From Verrucomicrobiia bacterium (GTDB taxonomy: Bacteria > Verrucomicrobiota > Verrucomicrobiia > Limisphaerales > Fontisphaeraceae): a stretch of 64,000 bases of DNA. A program made the translations under genes and the position numbers. The notes below the pieces were generated by a model. That model did no database searches, was not told the DNA's origin, and was given only the letters and a program-made list of their open reading frames with translations. The DNA is taken from positions 124,001 to 188,000 of the forward strand of contig JAOAIT010000061.1 in the NCBI GenBank assembly GCA_026414565.1, read 5' to 3'. Positions 31,251 through 41,424 of the stretch are shown one piece after another (position 1 is the stretch's first letter; every line of letters starts with the position of its first letter).

Positions 31251-31326
31251 GGGCGCTTGGCGCAGCGGTTAGCGCGTCTCGTTTACACCGAGTAGGTCGG
31301 GGGTTCGAATCCCTCAGCGCCCACCA
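31251..31326 (+). tRNA. tRNA-Val (anticodon UAC)
   Basis: Cloverleaf of 76 nt with encoded CCA. The acceptor stem GGGCGCT pairs with AGCGCCC, and discriminator A is followed by CCA. The anticodon stem-loop is CTCG-TTTACAC-CGAG with anticodon TAC. The T arm has GGTTCGAATCC, and the D arm contains AGCGGTTAGCG. The outermost anticodon-stem pair is a T/T mismatch. The gene lies between two minus-strand genes. Confidence 0.95.
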
Positions 31327-31393
31327 AATCACCGCCGCCCGGCCGCCGTCCCGCCGTAACCCCCCGCCGCCTCGGGCGCCCAGTCCTTTCGGA

Positions 31394-32380
31394 CTAGAGG
31401 AAGAGTGCTGCCAGATTGAAGTAAAACAGGAGGGTCATGATGTCGGTCAACGCCAGGGTGAGCGGGCCGGCGGCCACCTTGGGATCCCAGCGCAGTGCAT
31501 GCAACAGGGTGGGAATGCCCAGGCCAATCAAACAGGCCGACATGAGGGAAAGGGTGATGCTGCCGCCGATGACCAGCGCGGCCGGCACGGCCCCGCGCCA
31601 CAGCCAGACAATCAAGGCCACCAGGGCGCCACAGCCCAGCCCCAGAAGCAGGGCGGTGGTCAGCTCGCGGCTCAGGGCGCGGCCAAACCATTGCCAGGTG
31701 GGACGCAGCGCGCGGAAACTCTGAATGGCCAGTGTCATGGATTGAATGCTGACACTTTCGCCCAGTGCCAGCACCAGGGTCAGGAAGAAGGCCAGCAGGA
31801 TGACCCGGTCCAGCGTGGTTTCATAGAGTCCCGAGAGCAGGGCGCAAACCGTGCCGCTGAGGACGGTGGGCATGAGCCAGGGGAAGCGGTAGCGAAAGGC
31901 GCGGAGCGGGGTGGCATCGCGCACCTGGCTGAGGCGGAAGCCCAGCATCTCAAACACGTCTTCGGCCTGCTCGTGCTCGGTGAACTCAAAAATTTCGCCG
32001 GTGAAGAGCTGGACGTCCACCATGCCCACGATGCGGCGTTGCTCGTCCACCACGGGAAAGGCGAGGAATTTGTGCAGGATGAACTGCTCGCAGGCCTCCA
32101 ACACGGTGGCCGTATGCGGGATGACCACCAACTGGCGGATCATGATGTTTTCCAGTTTTTCCTCCAGGGGCGCGGTCAACAAGCGGCGGGTGGGCACCAC
32201 GCCGACGAGGTGATCCTGATCATCCACCACGTAGAAATAGACGATTTTCTCGCCGATGCCCTGCCGGCGGATGGCCTCCAGGGCCTCCTGCACCGTGAAC
32301 CGCACGGCCAACTTGGCGAAGTCCTGGCGGGCGTATTTGAGGATCGGCTCCTGGAAGTGATGCGCGGAATCTGGTTTCAT
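31394..32380 (-). CDS. short MgtE-like divalent cation transporter with CBS domains
   Basis: A 328-residue protein with two CBS domains (about 20-130; for example VYFYVVDDQDHLVGVV and FLAFPVVDEQRRIVGMVDV) followed by a five-TM MgtE channel domain. The last helix has the family signature VAAGPLTLALTDIMTLLFYF, including the pore Asp. Canonical MgtE (about 450 residues) starts with a superhelical N domain that is missing here, so Mg2+ gating must rely on the CBS pair alone. It runs toward the tRNA gene, ending 67 nt from it. Confidence 0.9.
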   Translation of the reverse strand: MKPDSAHHFQEPILKYARQDFAKLAVRFTVQEALEAIRRQGIGEKIVYFYVVDDQDHLVGVVPTRRLLTAPLEEKLENIMIRQLVVIPHTATVLEACEQFILHKFLAFPVVDEQRRIVGMVDVQLFTGEIFEFTEHEQAEDVFEMLGFRLSQVRDATPLRAFRYRFPWLMPTVLSGTVCALLSGLYETTLDRVILLAFFLTLVLALGESVSIQSMTLAIQSFRALRPTWQWFGRALSRELTTALLLGLGCGALVALIVWLWRGAVPAALVIGGSITLSLMSACLIGLGIPTLLHALRWDPKVAAGPLTLALTDIMTLLFYFNLAALFL

Positions 32381-32543
32381 CGCTGCCCCATGCTAGCCCC
32401 TTGCCGGGGGGTTGGCAAATACGCCTACAGGTTGGCGATTGCGCCGCGTCTGCCCGGCACGTGGTCCGTGGCGGGGGCGAGGCCGATAACGCCCCCGGTT
32501 TTCCGGCTTGACGGCAGGGAGATTACTTAATGCAATCAACCGC

Positions 32544-33881
32544 ATGAAGCCCGCAACAATATCCACCACCCGCCGCAAATTTTTGAAGACTTCGTCCACC
32601 CTGGCCGCAGGAGCGGCATTGGCGCATGGCGTCGCCATGCCGGGATATGCCGCGGAAAGCAACACCTTGAAAATAGCGCTGGTGGGGTGCGGCGGCCGAG
32701 GCACGGGGGCGGCGAAAAATGCCCTGTCCACCGCCGGGCCGACACAGCTCTGGGCGGTGGCGGATGTGTTTGAGCAGAAGACCGAGGCATGCGTGCGCAA
32801 TTTGACAGCGCAAGTGGGGGAAAAAGCCAATGTGCCGCCGGATCGGCGGTTTGTGGGCTTCGACGCCTTCAAGCGGGCCATTGATTCGCTGGACAAGGGG
32901 AGCGTGGTGTTGCTGGCCACGGCGCCGGCTTTTCGTCCGCTGCATTTTGAATACGCCATCGAGAAGGGCATGCATGTGTTCATGGAGAAATCCTTTGCGG
33001 TGGACGCCCCCGGCATCCGGCGGGTGCTCAAGACAGGCGAGGTGGCGCGGCAGAAAAATCTGAAGGTGGCGGGCGGCTTGATGAGCCGGCATTATCCGCC
33101 GCTGGAGGAGGCCATCGCACGGATTCATGACGGCGCGATTGGGACGGTGGTGACGTCGTACGCCTATCGCATGCATGGGCCGGTGGGATTGGCGCCGAAA
33201 ACGCCGGGGATGAGCGAGGTGGCGTATCAAATCATGAACTACAGTTGTTTCACCTGGTTGAACGGCAGCTTCATTGTGGACTGGCTGATCCATAACATTG
33301 ATGTCTGCTGCTGGGTTAAAGACGCCTGGCCGGTCTCGGTGCAGGGGATGGGGGGGCGGCAGGTGCGCAAAGAGGCGGACCAGCTTTTTGATCATTACAT
33401 GGCCGAGTACACTTTTGCGGACGGCACGCGCCTGATCGCGCAGGGGCGGCATATCTCCCGGTGTTATGATTTCTTTGGCAACATGATTTACGGCACCACC
33501 GGCTGCGGCATTTTGGGGGAGGGCATTCCCGATCCGCGTTTGTTCAAGGGGCACAAGCCCGCCGGTGAACAGTTGCTGTGGCGGTTTCGTGGGGACAAAG
33601 GGGATCAATACCAGCGCGAGCACGATTTGCTGTTTGAGGCCATTCGCAATGACAAGCCGTACAACGAGACGGAGCGCTGCGCCAAGTCGTGCCTCACGGC
33701 GATCATGGGGCGGATGGCGTGCGAATCGGGGGCGCTCATCACGTGGGACGCGGCCCTCAACTCCAACTTGTCGCTGGCGCCCAATCTGGAGACTTTGACC
33801 ATGGACGGCCCGGCGCCGGTCATGCCGGATGCGCAGGGGCGCTACCCCATCGCCATGCCGGGAGAGACGCAAGTTCTGTAA
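32544..33881 (+). CDS. Tat-exported Gfo/Idh/MocA oxidoreductase
   Basis: A 445-residue NAD(P)-dependent sugar oxidoreductase. The leader TTRRKFLKTSSTLAAGAAL is a twin-arginine signal. The Rossmann loop is ALVGCGGRGTGAAKNAL, and the family Glu-Lys is kept in MEKSFAVDAPG, with the C-terminal alpha/beta domain following. It is 21 nt upstream of a NagB-like gene on the same strand, suggesting a sugar or amino-sugar catabolic pair. The substrate is unknown. The upstream ATG options do not lie in frame with better ribosome sites. Confidence 0.93.
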   Translation: MKPATISTTRRKFLKTSSTLAAGAALAHGVAMPGYAAESNTLKIALVGCGGRGTGAAKNALSTAGPTQLWAVADVFEQKTEACVRNLTAQVGEKANVPPDRRFVGFDAFKRAIDSLDKGSVVLLATAPAFRPLHFEYAIEKGMHVFMEKSFAVDAPGIRRVLKTGEVARQKNLKVAGGLMSRHYPPLEEAIARIHDGAIGTVVTSYAYRMHGPVGLAPKTPGMSEVAYQIMNYSCFTWLNGSFIVDWLIHNIDVCCWVKDAWPVSVQGMGGRQVRKEADQLFDHYMAEYTFADGTRLIAQGRHISRCYDFFGNMIYGTTGCGILGEGIPDPRLFKGHKPAGEQLLWRFRGDKGDQYQREHDLLFEAIRNDKPYNETERCAKSCLTAIMGRMACESGALITWDAALNSNLSLAPNLETLTMDGPAPVMPDAQGRYPIAMPGETQVL

Positions 33882-33902
33882 CCCACCAACCCGCGCCGCA
33901 TC

Positions 33903-34835
33903 ATGCCCCGCCCCTTGAGTGCCATCGCCCCGGACTGGTGGGATTACACCACCCTGCCCAAAGAGTTGATCGAGGAAGTGGCCCGCCTAACCCCGCGGGA
34001 TTTGGAGCGGCTCTCCCGGCCCGGCTTCAAGGTGGTGATGTATGACACGCTGGAGGATTTTTATCTGGCCGAGGCGCTGGAGTACATCCAGGCGTGGCGG
34101 CAGAGCACGGCGGACAATCCGGCGGGGATTTGCGGCCCCATCGGTCCCACCGAGCAGTTGCCGCTGGTGGCGCGGCTGGTGAATGCGCTGGGGCTGGACG
34201 TGCGCGAGGGGCATTTTTGGGGCATGGACGAGTGGTATCTGGACGGCCGGGAAGTGCCGGTCACGCATCCGTTGTCATTTGAGCGCGCGGATCGGGAGCT
34301 GTGTTTCAACCGGATTGACCGCAAGCTGCGGATGCCGGAGGCGCACCTGCATTTCCCCAAGGCGGACACCGCGCCGTACCGCAAGACGTGGGAAAGCGGC
34401 ATCCGCTGCGTGGTGATGCAGGGCGGGCAGGGGGATGTGAAGCACTGGGCCTTCAATGATCCGCCGCAGCGCAAGGGCAAATACAAGGACGCACCGCCTT
34501 CTGCGGCGGAGTATCGCCAACTGGCCACGCGCGTGGTCCAATTACACCCGCTGACCGTGGCGCAAAACGCCCGCACCAGCGGCGGCGGCAACATTGCCCT
34601 GGTGCCCACCATGGCCATCAGCGTGGGGCCGGTGGAGACGTGGAAGGCGGAGAAGGTGAGCATCTGGCAGGCGGGCCGGCACGACAATCCGTTTGGGCAG
34701 CGGCTCACCGCGTACATGATTTCGAAACGCATCGTGGATACCGCCGTGCCGATGTCCCTGCTGGCGGATCATCCCAACGTGCAGTTCAATTATTACCGGG
34801 GCGGCCTGGGCACCTGCGCGGTGGAGATGCACTAG
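33903..34835 (+). CDS. NagB/6-phosphogluconolactonase-like isomerase
   Basis: A 310-residue cytoplasmic protein of the NagB/RpiA superfamily. The central motif [12 protein letters not shown] corresponds to the LDEY region of glucosamine-6-phosphate deaminase. [17 protein letters not shown] aligns with the GxGxDGHIAFN active-site loop but has two extra residues between Asp and Ala (DVKHWAFN instead of DGHIAFN). The length exceeds E. coli NagB (266). The enzyme may therefore act on a different sugar phosphate. It is paired with the upstream oxidoreductase. Confidence 0.85.
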   Translation: MPRPLSAIAPDWWDYTTLPKELIEEVARLTPRDLERLSRPGFKVVMYDTLEDFYLAEALEYIQAWRQSTADNPAGICGPIGPTEQLPLVARLVNALGLDVREGHFWGMDEWYLDGREVPVTHPLSFERADRELCFNRIDRKLRMPEAHLHFPKADTAPYRKTWESGIRCVVMQGGQGDVKHWAFNDPPQRKGKYKDAPPSAAEYRQLATRVVQLHPLTVAQNARTSGGGNIALVPTMAISVGPVETWKAEKVSIWQAGRHDNPFGQRLTAYMISKRIVDTAVPMSLLADHPNVQFNYYRGGLGTCAVEMH

Positions 34836-34879
34836 GCCTGCCGGCGGGCGGCGGGAGGGAGAAAGCGCTCCCTGCCGCC

Positions 34880-36178
34880 CTACACCTCCAGCAGCAGCCG
34901 GGCCGGGTTTTCGATCAGTTCCTTCACTGTCTTAAGGAAGGTGACGGCCTCGCGGCCATCCACCAGGCGATGATCGTAGGTCAGGGCCACGTACATGATG
35001 GGCCGGATGACGATTTGCCCGGCGACGGCCACGGGACGCTCCTGGATGGCATGCATGCCGAGCACGCCGCTTTGCGGGGGATTGAGCAGCGGAGTGGACA
35101 ACATGGAGCCGTACACGCCGCCGTTGGTGATGGTGAAGGTGCCGCCGGCCAGGTCGTCCGGGCGCAATTTGTTTTCGCGGGCCCGGGCGGCGTAATCGGC
35201 AATGGCGGCCTCAATCTGGGCGAAGCTCATCCGCTCGGCCCGGCGCAGGACGGGGACCACCAGGCCGCGGCCGCCGCCGATGGCAATGCCGATGTCATAG
35301 CGTTTGTGATAGACGATGTCAGTGCCGCGAATTTCCGCGTTGAGGCCCGGCACCTGTTGCAGCGCCGCCACCACTGCCTTCACAAAGAAGGACATGATGC
35401 CCAGCTTGACCTGATGCTTTTGTTGAAAGGCTTCCTGATATTGCTTGCGCAGCGCCTGCACGGCCGACATGTCCACCTCGTTGAAGGTGGTCAGCAGCGC
35501 CGCCGTTTGTTGGGCCTGGACCAGGCGCTCGGCGATTTTGCGCCGCAGCAGGCTCATGGGGACCACTTCCTCCTCCGGCCCGTTGCTGTCCACGGCGGCG
35601 GGCATCGCCACTGGCGGCGGCGCCGCCGGTACGGCAGGCGGGGGCGCAGCGGCAGGAGGGGGAGGCGGAGGCGGGACGGCAGGCAGGGCGCGCTGCACAT
35701 CTTCCTTGAGGATGCGGCCACCGGGACCGGTGCCGGTCACCTTGCTCAAATCCACTCCCTGTTCCGCGGCCAACCTTGCGGCGGCGGGCATGACGACGGG
35801 GGCAGCCGGGGAGGGGGCAGCGGGCGGCGGTGGAGGAGGAGGGGGAGGCGCAACGGGCGCCGGGGGTTTTTCCGCGGCCGCTTTTTTGCGGCCCGCCGCC
35901 TTGATGACCTCCGGGGTGGCATCCGGCAGGGCGGCGGGTTCCAGCAGGCCCAACACCTCGCCCACTTTGACCTTGGCGCCCCGGGGGCAGAGCTGCTTGA
36001 GCAGGCGGCCGTCCTCGGGTGCGGGGACTTCGACGGTGGCCTTGTCGGTTTCCAACACCACCACGGTGGCATCGCGGCGCACTTCGGCGCCTTCGGCCAC
36101 CAGCCACTCGCCCACTTCCACTTCGGAGACGGACTCGCCCACGGAAGGCACCCGCAATTCGATGGTTGGTTTGCTCAT
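34880..36178 (-). CDS. odhB: 2-oxoglutarate dehydrogenase E2 (dihydrolipoyl succinyltransferase)
   Basis: TCA-cycle enzyme subunit of 432 residues. Order: one lipoyl domain with the lipoyl-Lys in ETDKATV (K46), a Pro/Ala linker, the E3-binding domain ([25 protein letters not shown]), a second long Pro/Ala linker, and the catalytic acyltransferase core ending in [15 protein letters not shown] with its His/Asp. The linkers are unusually rich in Pro repeats. It follows the E1 gene with a 19-nt gap, the standard odhAB arrangement. E3 (lpd) is not in the window. Confidence 0.95.
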   Translation of the reverse strand: MSKPTIELRVPSVGESVSEVEVGEWLVAEGAEVRRDATVVVLETDKATVEVPAPEDGRLLKQLCPRGAKVKVGEVLGLLEPAALPDATPEVIKAAGRKKAAAEKPPAPVAPPPPPPPPPAAPSPAAPVVMPAAARLAAEQGVDLSKVTGTGPGGRILKEDVQRALPAVPPPPPPPAAAPPPAVPAAPPPVAMPAAVDSNGPEEEVVPMSLLRRKIAERLVQAQQTAALLTTFNEVDMSAVQALRKQYQEAFQQKHQVKLGIMSFFVKAVVAALQQVPGLNAEIRGTDIVYHKRYDIGIAIGGGRGLVVPVLRRAERMSFAQIEAAIADYAARARENKLRPDDLAGGTFTITNGGVYGSMLSTPLLNPPQSGVLGMHAIQERPVAVAGQIVIRPIMYVALTYDHRLVDGREAVTFLKTVKELIENPARLLLEV

Positions 36179-36197
36179 AAAAAAATCCTGCTTCGAT

Positions 36198-39131
36198 TCA
36201 AGCCTGCGGCTGTTTGGTGCCCACGATGGTTTCGGTGCGCGGCCGCACCACCGGCTGCTCGGCGGCGAAGACCTTGGCCAGCAGTTCCTCCTGCTCGATT
36301 TGATGGGCGGAGGCCGAGCCGGTGGCCGGAGAGGCCGAGGCCGGCCGGCAAATGCCGCTGAAGGGCAGGCGATTGAGGAACTGCATGCTGACGGTCACGC
36401 GGAGGTAACGCCATGCCCCCATGTTTTCGGGCTCCTCCTGCACCCAGATGACATTGGTGCCGGGTTTGCAGTCGCCGAGCAGGGCTTCCAGCTCGGTTCG
36501 TGGGAAGGGATAGAGCTGTTCGAGCCGCACGATGGCGACATCCTCGATGCCGAGTTTTTCGCGCCGGGCCTCGAGTTCGTAGTAGAGCTTGCCGGCGCAC
36601 AACAAGACGCGGCTCACGCGGTCCATGGCCGGATGCCGCGGGTCAGGAATGACCCGCTGGAAACGGCCGCCGGCCAGCTCTTCGAGGGAGGAGACAACGC
36701 GCGGATTACGCAACATGCTTTTGGGGGTGAACACCACCAGCGGCTTGCGCCAGCGGCGCAGGGCCTGGCGGCGCAAGAGATGAAACATCTGCGCCGGGGT
36801 GGTGGGGATGGCCACCTGGATGTTGTCATCCGCCGCCAGGGTGAGGAAACGCTCGATGCGCCCGCTGGAGTGCTCCGGCCCCGCGCCTTCAAAGCCGTGC
36901 GGCAGGAGCATCACCAGCCCGCTCAAACGGCGCCACTTGTCCTCGCCGCTGGAGATGAATTGATCAATGATCACCTGCGCCACATTGACGAAGTCCCCGA
37001 ACTGCGCCTCCCACATGATCAACCCTTCGGGGCAGTCGAGGCTGTAGCCATATTCAAAGCCGAGCACGCCGGCTTCGGACAACGGGCTGTTGATGATGTC
37101 CACGGGCGCCTGGTTGCCGGCAAGATGTTGCAGGGGACAATAGGTCCGGCCGTTCTCCACGTCATGCAGGACCGCGTGGCGGTGGCTGAAGGTGCCCCGG
37201 CAGCTATCCTGCCCGCTGAGGCGGATGCGGACGCCGTCCGCCGCCAGACTGGCCAGCGCCAGAGCTTCGCCAGCCGACCAGTCCAGGGGCTGCTCGCCCC
37301 GGGCCATGGCACGGCGGGCCTCCATGAAACGATGGAGCTTGGGATGCAGGTGAAAATCCTCCGGCAGATCGGTGAGCCGCTCCAGCAGGCTGCTCAACTG
37401 CTCTTTGGGCAGCCCCGTTTCGGGCTGGTCATCTGCCGGCTCCGGTCCGCCCAGGTAGCCTTTCCAGCGGCCCATGAGGCTGCTGGGCGGCATGATGCGC
37501 GTGGAGCGGCGGGCTTCGCTCAGTTGCAGCTCGAGGGCTTCGGTGCGTTTTTTCTCGATTTGCTCGGCCAGCTCGCGGGTGACGCCCCCCAGCTCGATCA
37601 ATTTTTCCAGATAGGCGTCGCGGACGCTGGGTTTATTTTCGATCAGCTTGTACATCAGCGGCTGGGTGAAGGAGGGTTCGTCGCCCTCGTTGTGCCCCAG
37701 CCGGCGGTAGCAGTACATGTCAATCACCACGTCCACCTGGAAGGTCTTGCGGAAGTCCATGGCCAGTTGGATGCAGCGGGCCACGGCCTCCGGGTCTTCG
37801 CCGTTGACGTGCATGATGGGTGCCGGGAGCATTTTGGCCACGCTGGTGGTGTACATGGTGGAGCGGCCTTCGGAGGGGGGCGTGGTAAAGCCGATCTGGT
37901 TGTTCAGAATGATGTGAATGGTGCCCCCCACCTGGTAGCCTTTGAGCCGGCTCAAGTTCAGGGTCTCCTGCACAATTCCCTCGCCGATGAAGGCCGCATC
38001 CCCATGGATGAGGAGGGCCATGACCTGTGCGCGCTCATCATCCCGCAGACGGTCCTGCTTGGCCCGGGTGCGGCCGAGGGCCACGGGATTGACGTATTCC
38101 AGGTGGCTGGGGTTGAAACAGAGGGAGAGATGCACATGCTGGCCGGCGGCGGTGCGGTAGTCGCTGCTGTAGCCCATGTGGTATTTGACATCGCCCCCGC
38201 CCATGTACAAATCCGGGTCCTTGTCCTCAAATTCACGGAAGATTTCCTTGGGGCTTTTGCCGATGATGTTGGCCAGCACATTGAGGCGTCCGCGGTGGGC
38301 CATGCCGATGACGATTTCTTTGACGCCCTGCTGGGCGGCGGTGCCGATGGCCAGATCCAGCAGCGGGATGAGGCTCTCGCCGCCTTCCAGCGAGAAGCTT
38401 TTGGCGCCGACGAATTTGCGCCGCACAAACTGCTCGAAGACCACGGCATCGGTGAGGCGGGTGAGGATGCGGCGCTGGATGTGGCGGGGCAGCGGCTCCC
38501 AGTACTGGTCGCCTTCAATGCGCTCCTGGACCCAGTGGCGCATGCGCATATCGTCAATGTGCAGAAATTGGAAGGCGATGGAGCCGCAATAAATCTGGCG
38601 CAGGCGGCTGAGGATCTGGCGCAGGGTCAGGGGCCCCTCGGTGCGCATGGTTTCGCAGTAAAACTGCCGATCCATGTCGTCCTCGGTGAATCCGTAATAC
38701 TGGGGGTCCAGCTCGGGCACATAGCGGGTGGGGGTGCCCAGGGGGTCAATGCGGGCCTGGATGTGTCCCCGGCCACGGTAGGCCCGCACCAGGCGTTCCA
38801 CCCGGTGCTGCATCAGGACCCGGTGCTCCAAATCTTCCCCTTGCAGGCCGGGGGCCCGCGGGGTGGGGGCGGAGGGAGGCGCCGGGGCCGGCCGGTTTTC
38901 CTGCGAGGCGGTCGTGCGCCGGGAGGCAGGCCGGGTTGCCGGGGCCGCCGGGGGCGGGGAGGTCAGGGAGCCGGGGGGAGTGGGCGGGCGGGCGGGCAAA
39001 CCGCCGTCCATCTGTGCAAAGTACTCGCGCCATTCCGGCGGCACACTGGCCGGGTCGCGCAAATAATCGGCGTACATCGCCTCGACAAATTCCAGGTTGG
39101 CGGCCGAGCCTGCCTCATCCATGTTGCTCAT
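36198..39131 (-). CDS. odhA: 2-oxoglutarate dehydrogenase E1
   Basis: Thiamine-diphosphate decarboxylase of 977 residues that feeds the E2 subunit encoded next to it. The N-terminus begins with the E2-binding helix ([20 protein letters not shown]) and a Pro/Ala linker. The TPP site includes [14 protein letters not shown] and [19 protein letters not shown], with the [11 protein letters not shown] segment after it. The length is normal for OdhA/SucA. The ATG at 39131 is the second of two closely spaced starts. Upstream on the minus strand a TATATT hexamer sits at a plausible -10 position, without a clear -35. Confidence 0.95.
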   Translation of the reverse strand: MSNMDEAGSAANLEFVEAMYADYLRDPASVPPEWREYFAQMDGGLPARPPTPPGSLTSPPPAAPATRPASRRTTASQENRPAPAPPSAPTPRAPGLQGEDLEHRVLMQHRVERLVRAYRGRGHIQARIDPLGTPTRYVPELDPQYYGFTEDDMDRQFYCETMRTEGPLTLRQILSRLRQIYCGSIAFQFLHIDDMRMRHWVQERIEGDQYWEPLPRHIQRRILTRLTDAVVFEQFVRRKFVGAKSFSLEGGESLIPLLDLAIGTAAQQGVKEIVIGMAHRGRLNVLANIIGKSPKEIFREFEDKDPDLYMGGGDVKYHMGYSSDYRTAAGQHVHLSLCFNPSHLEYVNPVALGRTRAKQDRLRDDERAQVMALLIHGDAAFIGEGIVQETLNLSRLKGYQVGGTIHIILNNQIGFTTPPSEGRSTMYTTSVAKMLPAPIMHVNGEDPEAVARCIQLAMDFRKTFQVDVVIDMYCYRRLGHNEGDEPSFTQPLMYKLIENKPSVRDAYLEKLIELGGVTRELAEQIEKKRTEALELQLSEARRSTRIMPPSSLMGRWKGYLGGPEPADDQPETGLPKEQLSSLLERLTDLPEDFHLHPKLHRFMEARRAMARGEQPLDWSAGEALALASLAADGVRIRLSGQDSCRGTFSHRHAVLHDVENGRTYCPLQHLAGNQAPVDIINSPLSEAGVLGFEYGYSLDCPEGLIMWEAQFGDFVNVAQVIIDQFISSGEDKWRRLSGLVMLLPHGFEGAGPEHSSGRIERFLTLAADDNIQVAIPTTPAQMFHLLRRQALRRWRKPLVVFTPKSMLRNPRVVSSLEELAGGRFQRVIPDPRHPAMDRVSRVLLCAGKLYYELEARREKLGIEDVAIVRLEQLYPFPRTELEALLGDCKPGTNVIWVQEEPENMGAWRYLRVTVSMQFLNRLPFSGICRPASASPATGSASAHQIEQEELLAKVFAAEQPVVRPRTETIVGTKQPQA

Positions 39132-39274
39132 AATCAATCGTCAAACCACAATATAGCTCCAGCTTATCACACTTGCACCGTTTGAGAACGGGGCGGAAGC
39201 AAGTATGAGCCAAACTTGGGCAGGAGGATTACTCCGGCTTAACCAGGGCCAGCGAGGCGGCGGCCGGTCGGCGC

Positions 39275-40681
39275 TTACGCCGGATAGGTCCATCCTGGCC
39301 GGTACTCCCGGCGCAACAACTTGTTGGCCTCCGGGTCGCCCACACATTCTTCTTTGGCGCCATCCCAGACGACGCTGCGGCCCAGCTTAAGCGAGAGCAT
39401 TCCCAGCAGGCTCATGTTGGTGGAGCGATGCACCTCCTCGATGTCACTGACGGGCCGCCGGCCGGATTTGATGGCGTCGAGGAAATCCGCCCACAATTCT
39501 TTGATGTTCTGATCGTCCGGTTGGTGCAATTGCGGGGCCTGGCGGACGGGTTCAGCGCGGCTGTCGGCGGGGTAAAAGACCCAGCCGTTTTTCCAGCCCA
39601 TGTGGAAGGTGCCGTTGGTGCCGTAGAAATAACAGCCCACATTTTCGCCTTTTTCAGCATTGTTGCCGGCGAACTGGCGGTGCTCCCAGGTGGCGGTGAA
39701 GTTCTCGAATTCGAAGGTGGCGATTTGATGATCCGGGGCGTCGGTGGTTTGCTCGGTGGGGGTGAGCACGGGGGGGCCTTTGATGGGGCGGCCGCCGGTG
39801 GAATAGACCTTGCGGGGCCACTTTTCGCCCGTCAGCGTGCCCATGATCCAGAGAATCTGATCCATCCAGTGCACGCCCCAGTCGCCGAGGGTGCCGTTGG
39901 CATAATCGAGATAATTGCGGAAGCCGCGCGGATGGATGCCGCCGCTCCAGGGGTTCTTCGGGTCGCCGTTGTAAGGGCGTTTGGGGGCGGGGCCGCACCA
40001 CAAATCCCAGTCCAATTCCGGCGGCGGCTCGACGTTGCGGCGCGGTTTTTCGGGCCCGCCGCCGTAGTGGACGAAGGAGCGGATGAAGCCGATCTTGCCC
40101 ACCTTGCCGGAGAGGATGAATTCGCGGCCCGAGACATTATGGGGCGAGACGCGGCGGTGGGTGCCCACCTGCACGACCTTGCCGGTTTCGCGCGCGGCTT
40201 GGACCATGGCGCGGCCCTCGCGGATGGTATGTCCGATCGGTTTTTCCACGTACACGTGCGCGCCGGCGCGGACGGCGTCAATGGTCATGAGGGGGTGCCA
40301 GTGATCGGGGGTGCCCACGATGACGATCTCGGGTTTGGCGGCAGCCAGCAGCTCGCGGTAATCCTTGAACAATTTGGGCTGCGCGCCGGTGAGCTGCTGG
40401 ACTTTCTGGGCCGCCGGCTCGAGCAGGCGCCGGTCCACATCACACAGGGCCACCACCTCGCACTGGCCGCTGGCCATGGCTTCGCCCAGGATGTTCATGC
40501 CCCACCAGCCGGTGCCCAGCAGGGCGGTGCGATATTTTTTGCCGGCGGGTTCGGCGCCGATGAACGCAGGCGCGCTGGCCAGCCAAAGACCGGCCGCCGC
40601 GGTGGTTTGCAGGAAATGACGACGGGGCACGCAGGGGCCTGCGGCCGCCGTGCCGAGGGGCTTGGGCAGGGCTTGCTTCAT
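39275..40681 (-). CDS. Tat-exported Gfo/Idh/MocA oxidoreductase
   Basis: A 468-residue exported dehydrogenase. The leader carries PRRHFLQTTAAAGLWLASA (twin arginine). The nucleotide loop is ALLGTGWWGMNIL, and the family Glu-Lys-Pro is in YVEKPIGHT. The C-terminal domain includes the NGTLGDWGVHWMDQ segment common in the large verrucomicrobial/planctomycete group of these enzymes. The substrate is unknown. The gene is divergent from apt. Confidence 0.93.
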   Translation of the reverse strand: MKQALPKPLGTAAAGPCVPRRHFLQTTAAAGLWLASAPAFIGAEPAGKKYRTALLGTGWWGMNILGEAMASGQCEVVALCDVDRRLLEPAAQKVQQLTGAQPKLFKDYRELLAAAKPEIVIVGTPDHWHPLMTIDAVRAGAHVYVEKPIGHTIREGRAMVQAARETGKVVQVGTHRRVSPHNVSGREFILSGKVGKIGFIRSFVHYGGGPEKPRRNVEPPPELDWDLWCGPAPKRPYNGDPKNPWSGGIHPRGFRNYLDYANGTLGDWGVHWMDQILWIMGTLTGEKWPRKVYSTGGRPIKGPPVLTPTEQTTDAPDHQIATFEFENFTATWEHRQFAGNNAEKGENVGCYFYGTNGTFHMGWKNGWVFYPADSRAEPVRQAPQLHQPDDQNIKELWADFLDAIKSGRRPVSDIEEVHRSTNMSLLGMLSLKLGRSVVWDGAKEECVGDPEANKLLRREYRPGWTYPA

Positions 40682-40786
40682 GGGTATCAGTTTGCCGCCG
40701 CCAATGGTGGCGTCAAGCCGCTTCCCCGGATGGGCGGCAGAAAAACCTTTGCGAAAAGAGCGCAAGTTGGGCATTTATAGCGCCGT

Positions 40787-41323
40787 ATGAAGCCATCACC
40801 GGTGACTGCGGCGGAGATCAAGGACGCGATCCGCAACATTCCCGATTTTCCCCAGCCGGGCATTCAGTTCAAGGACATCACCCCCGTCCTGGCCAGCCCG
40901 CGCCTGCTGGCGGGGGCGATTGATTTGCTTGTGGGGCACCATCAACCCGGCACCATTGACGCCGTGGTGGGGATTGATGCCCGGGGATTCATTTTTGCCG
41001 CCGCCGCCGCTTTGCGGCTGGGGGCCGGCTTTGTGCCGGTGCGGAAGAAAGGCAAGCTGCCCTACCAGACGCTGGAGCAGAGTTACGCCCTGGAATATGG
41101 CACCAACACCATTGCCATTCATGTGGACGCCGTCAAACCCGGGGCGCGGGTGATTTTGATGGATGACCTGCTGGCCACGGGCGGCACGGCCGCGGCGGCG
41201 GCCGAGCTGCTGCAGAAAATTCAGGCCCAGATCGTGGAAATCACTTTTCTCATCGAGCTTTCTTTCCTGCACGGGCGGCAGCGCCTGAGCCAGTACCCGG
41301 TGCGGTCAGTAGTGGTGTTTTAA
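40787..41323 (+). CDS. apt: adenine phosphoribosyltransferase
   Basis: Purine salvage enzyme of 178 residues (usual length). FPQPGIQFKDITPVL is the family start, GIDARGFIFAAA the flexible loop region, VRKKGKLPY the base site, and VILMDDLLATGGTAAAA the PRPP-binding loop. The start ATG lies close to the divergent oxidoreductase gene. Confidence 0.96.
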   Translation: MKPSPVTAAEIKDAIRNIPDFPQPGIQFKDITPVLASPRLLAGAIDLLVGHHQPGTIDAVVGIDARGFIFAAAAALRLGAGFVPVRKKGKLPYQTLEQSYALEYGTNTIAIHVDAVKPGARVILMDDLLATGGTAAAAAELLQKIQAQIVEITFLIELSFLHGRQRLSQYPVRSVVVF

Positions 41324-41424
41324 GTCCTGTCTTCGAAGCGGCCCGCCGTGCCGGGGGGCGTCCGTTGGGTGGCCAAAACCTGCCATTGCACTTTCCCCGC
41401 CTCATGTCGTATTAGTTAGAGCTT

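Noticed and set aside
31138-31332. Short minus-strand frame with the 'ALRDSNPRPTRCKRDALT' pattern
   Set aside because: This is the familiar translation of a tRNA gene in the wrong frame; the region encodes tRNA-Val.
35445-39185. Very long plus-strand open frame (over 1,200 codons) opposite odhB and odhA
   Set aside because: It is antisense to two clear enzymes on the minus strand; the composition (Gly/Arg/Ala/His runs) reflects GC-rich wobble positions and no domain is seen.
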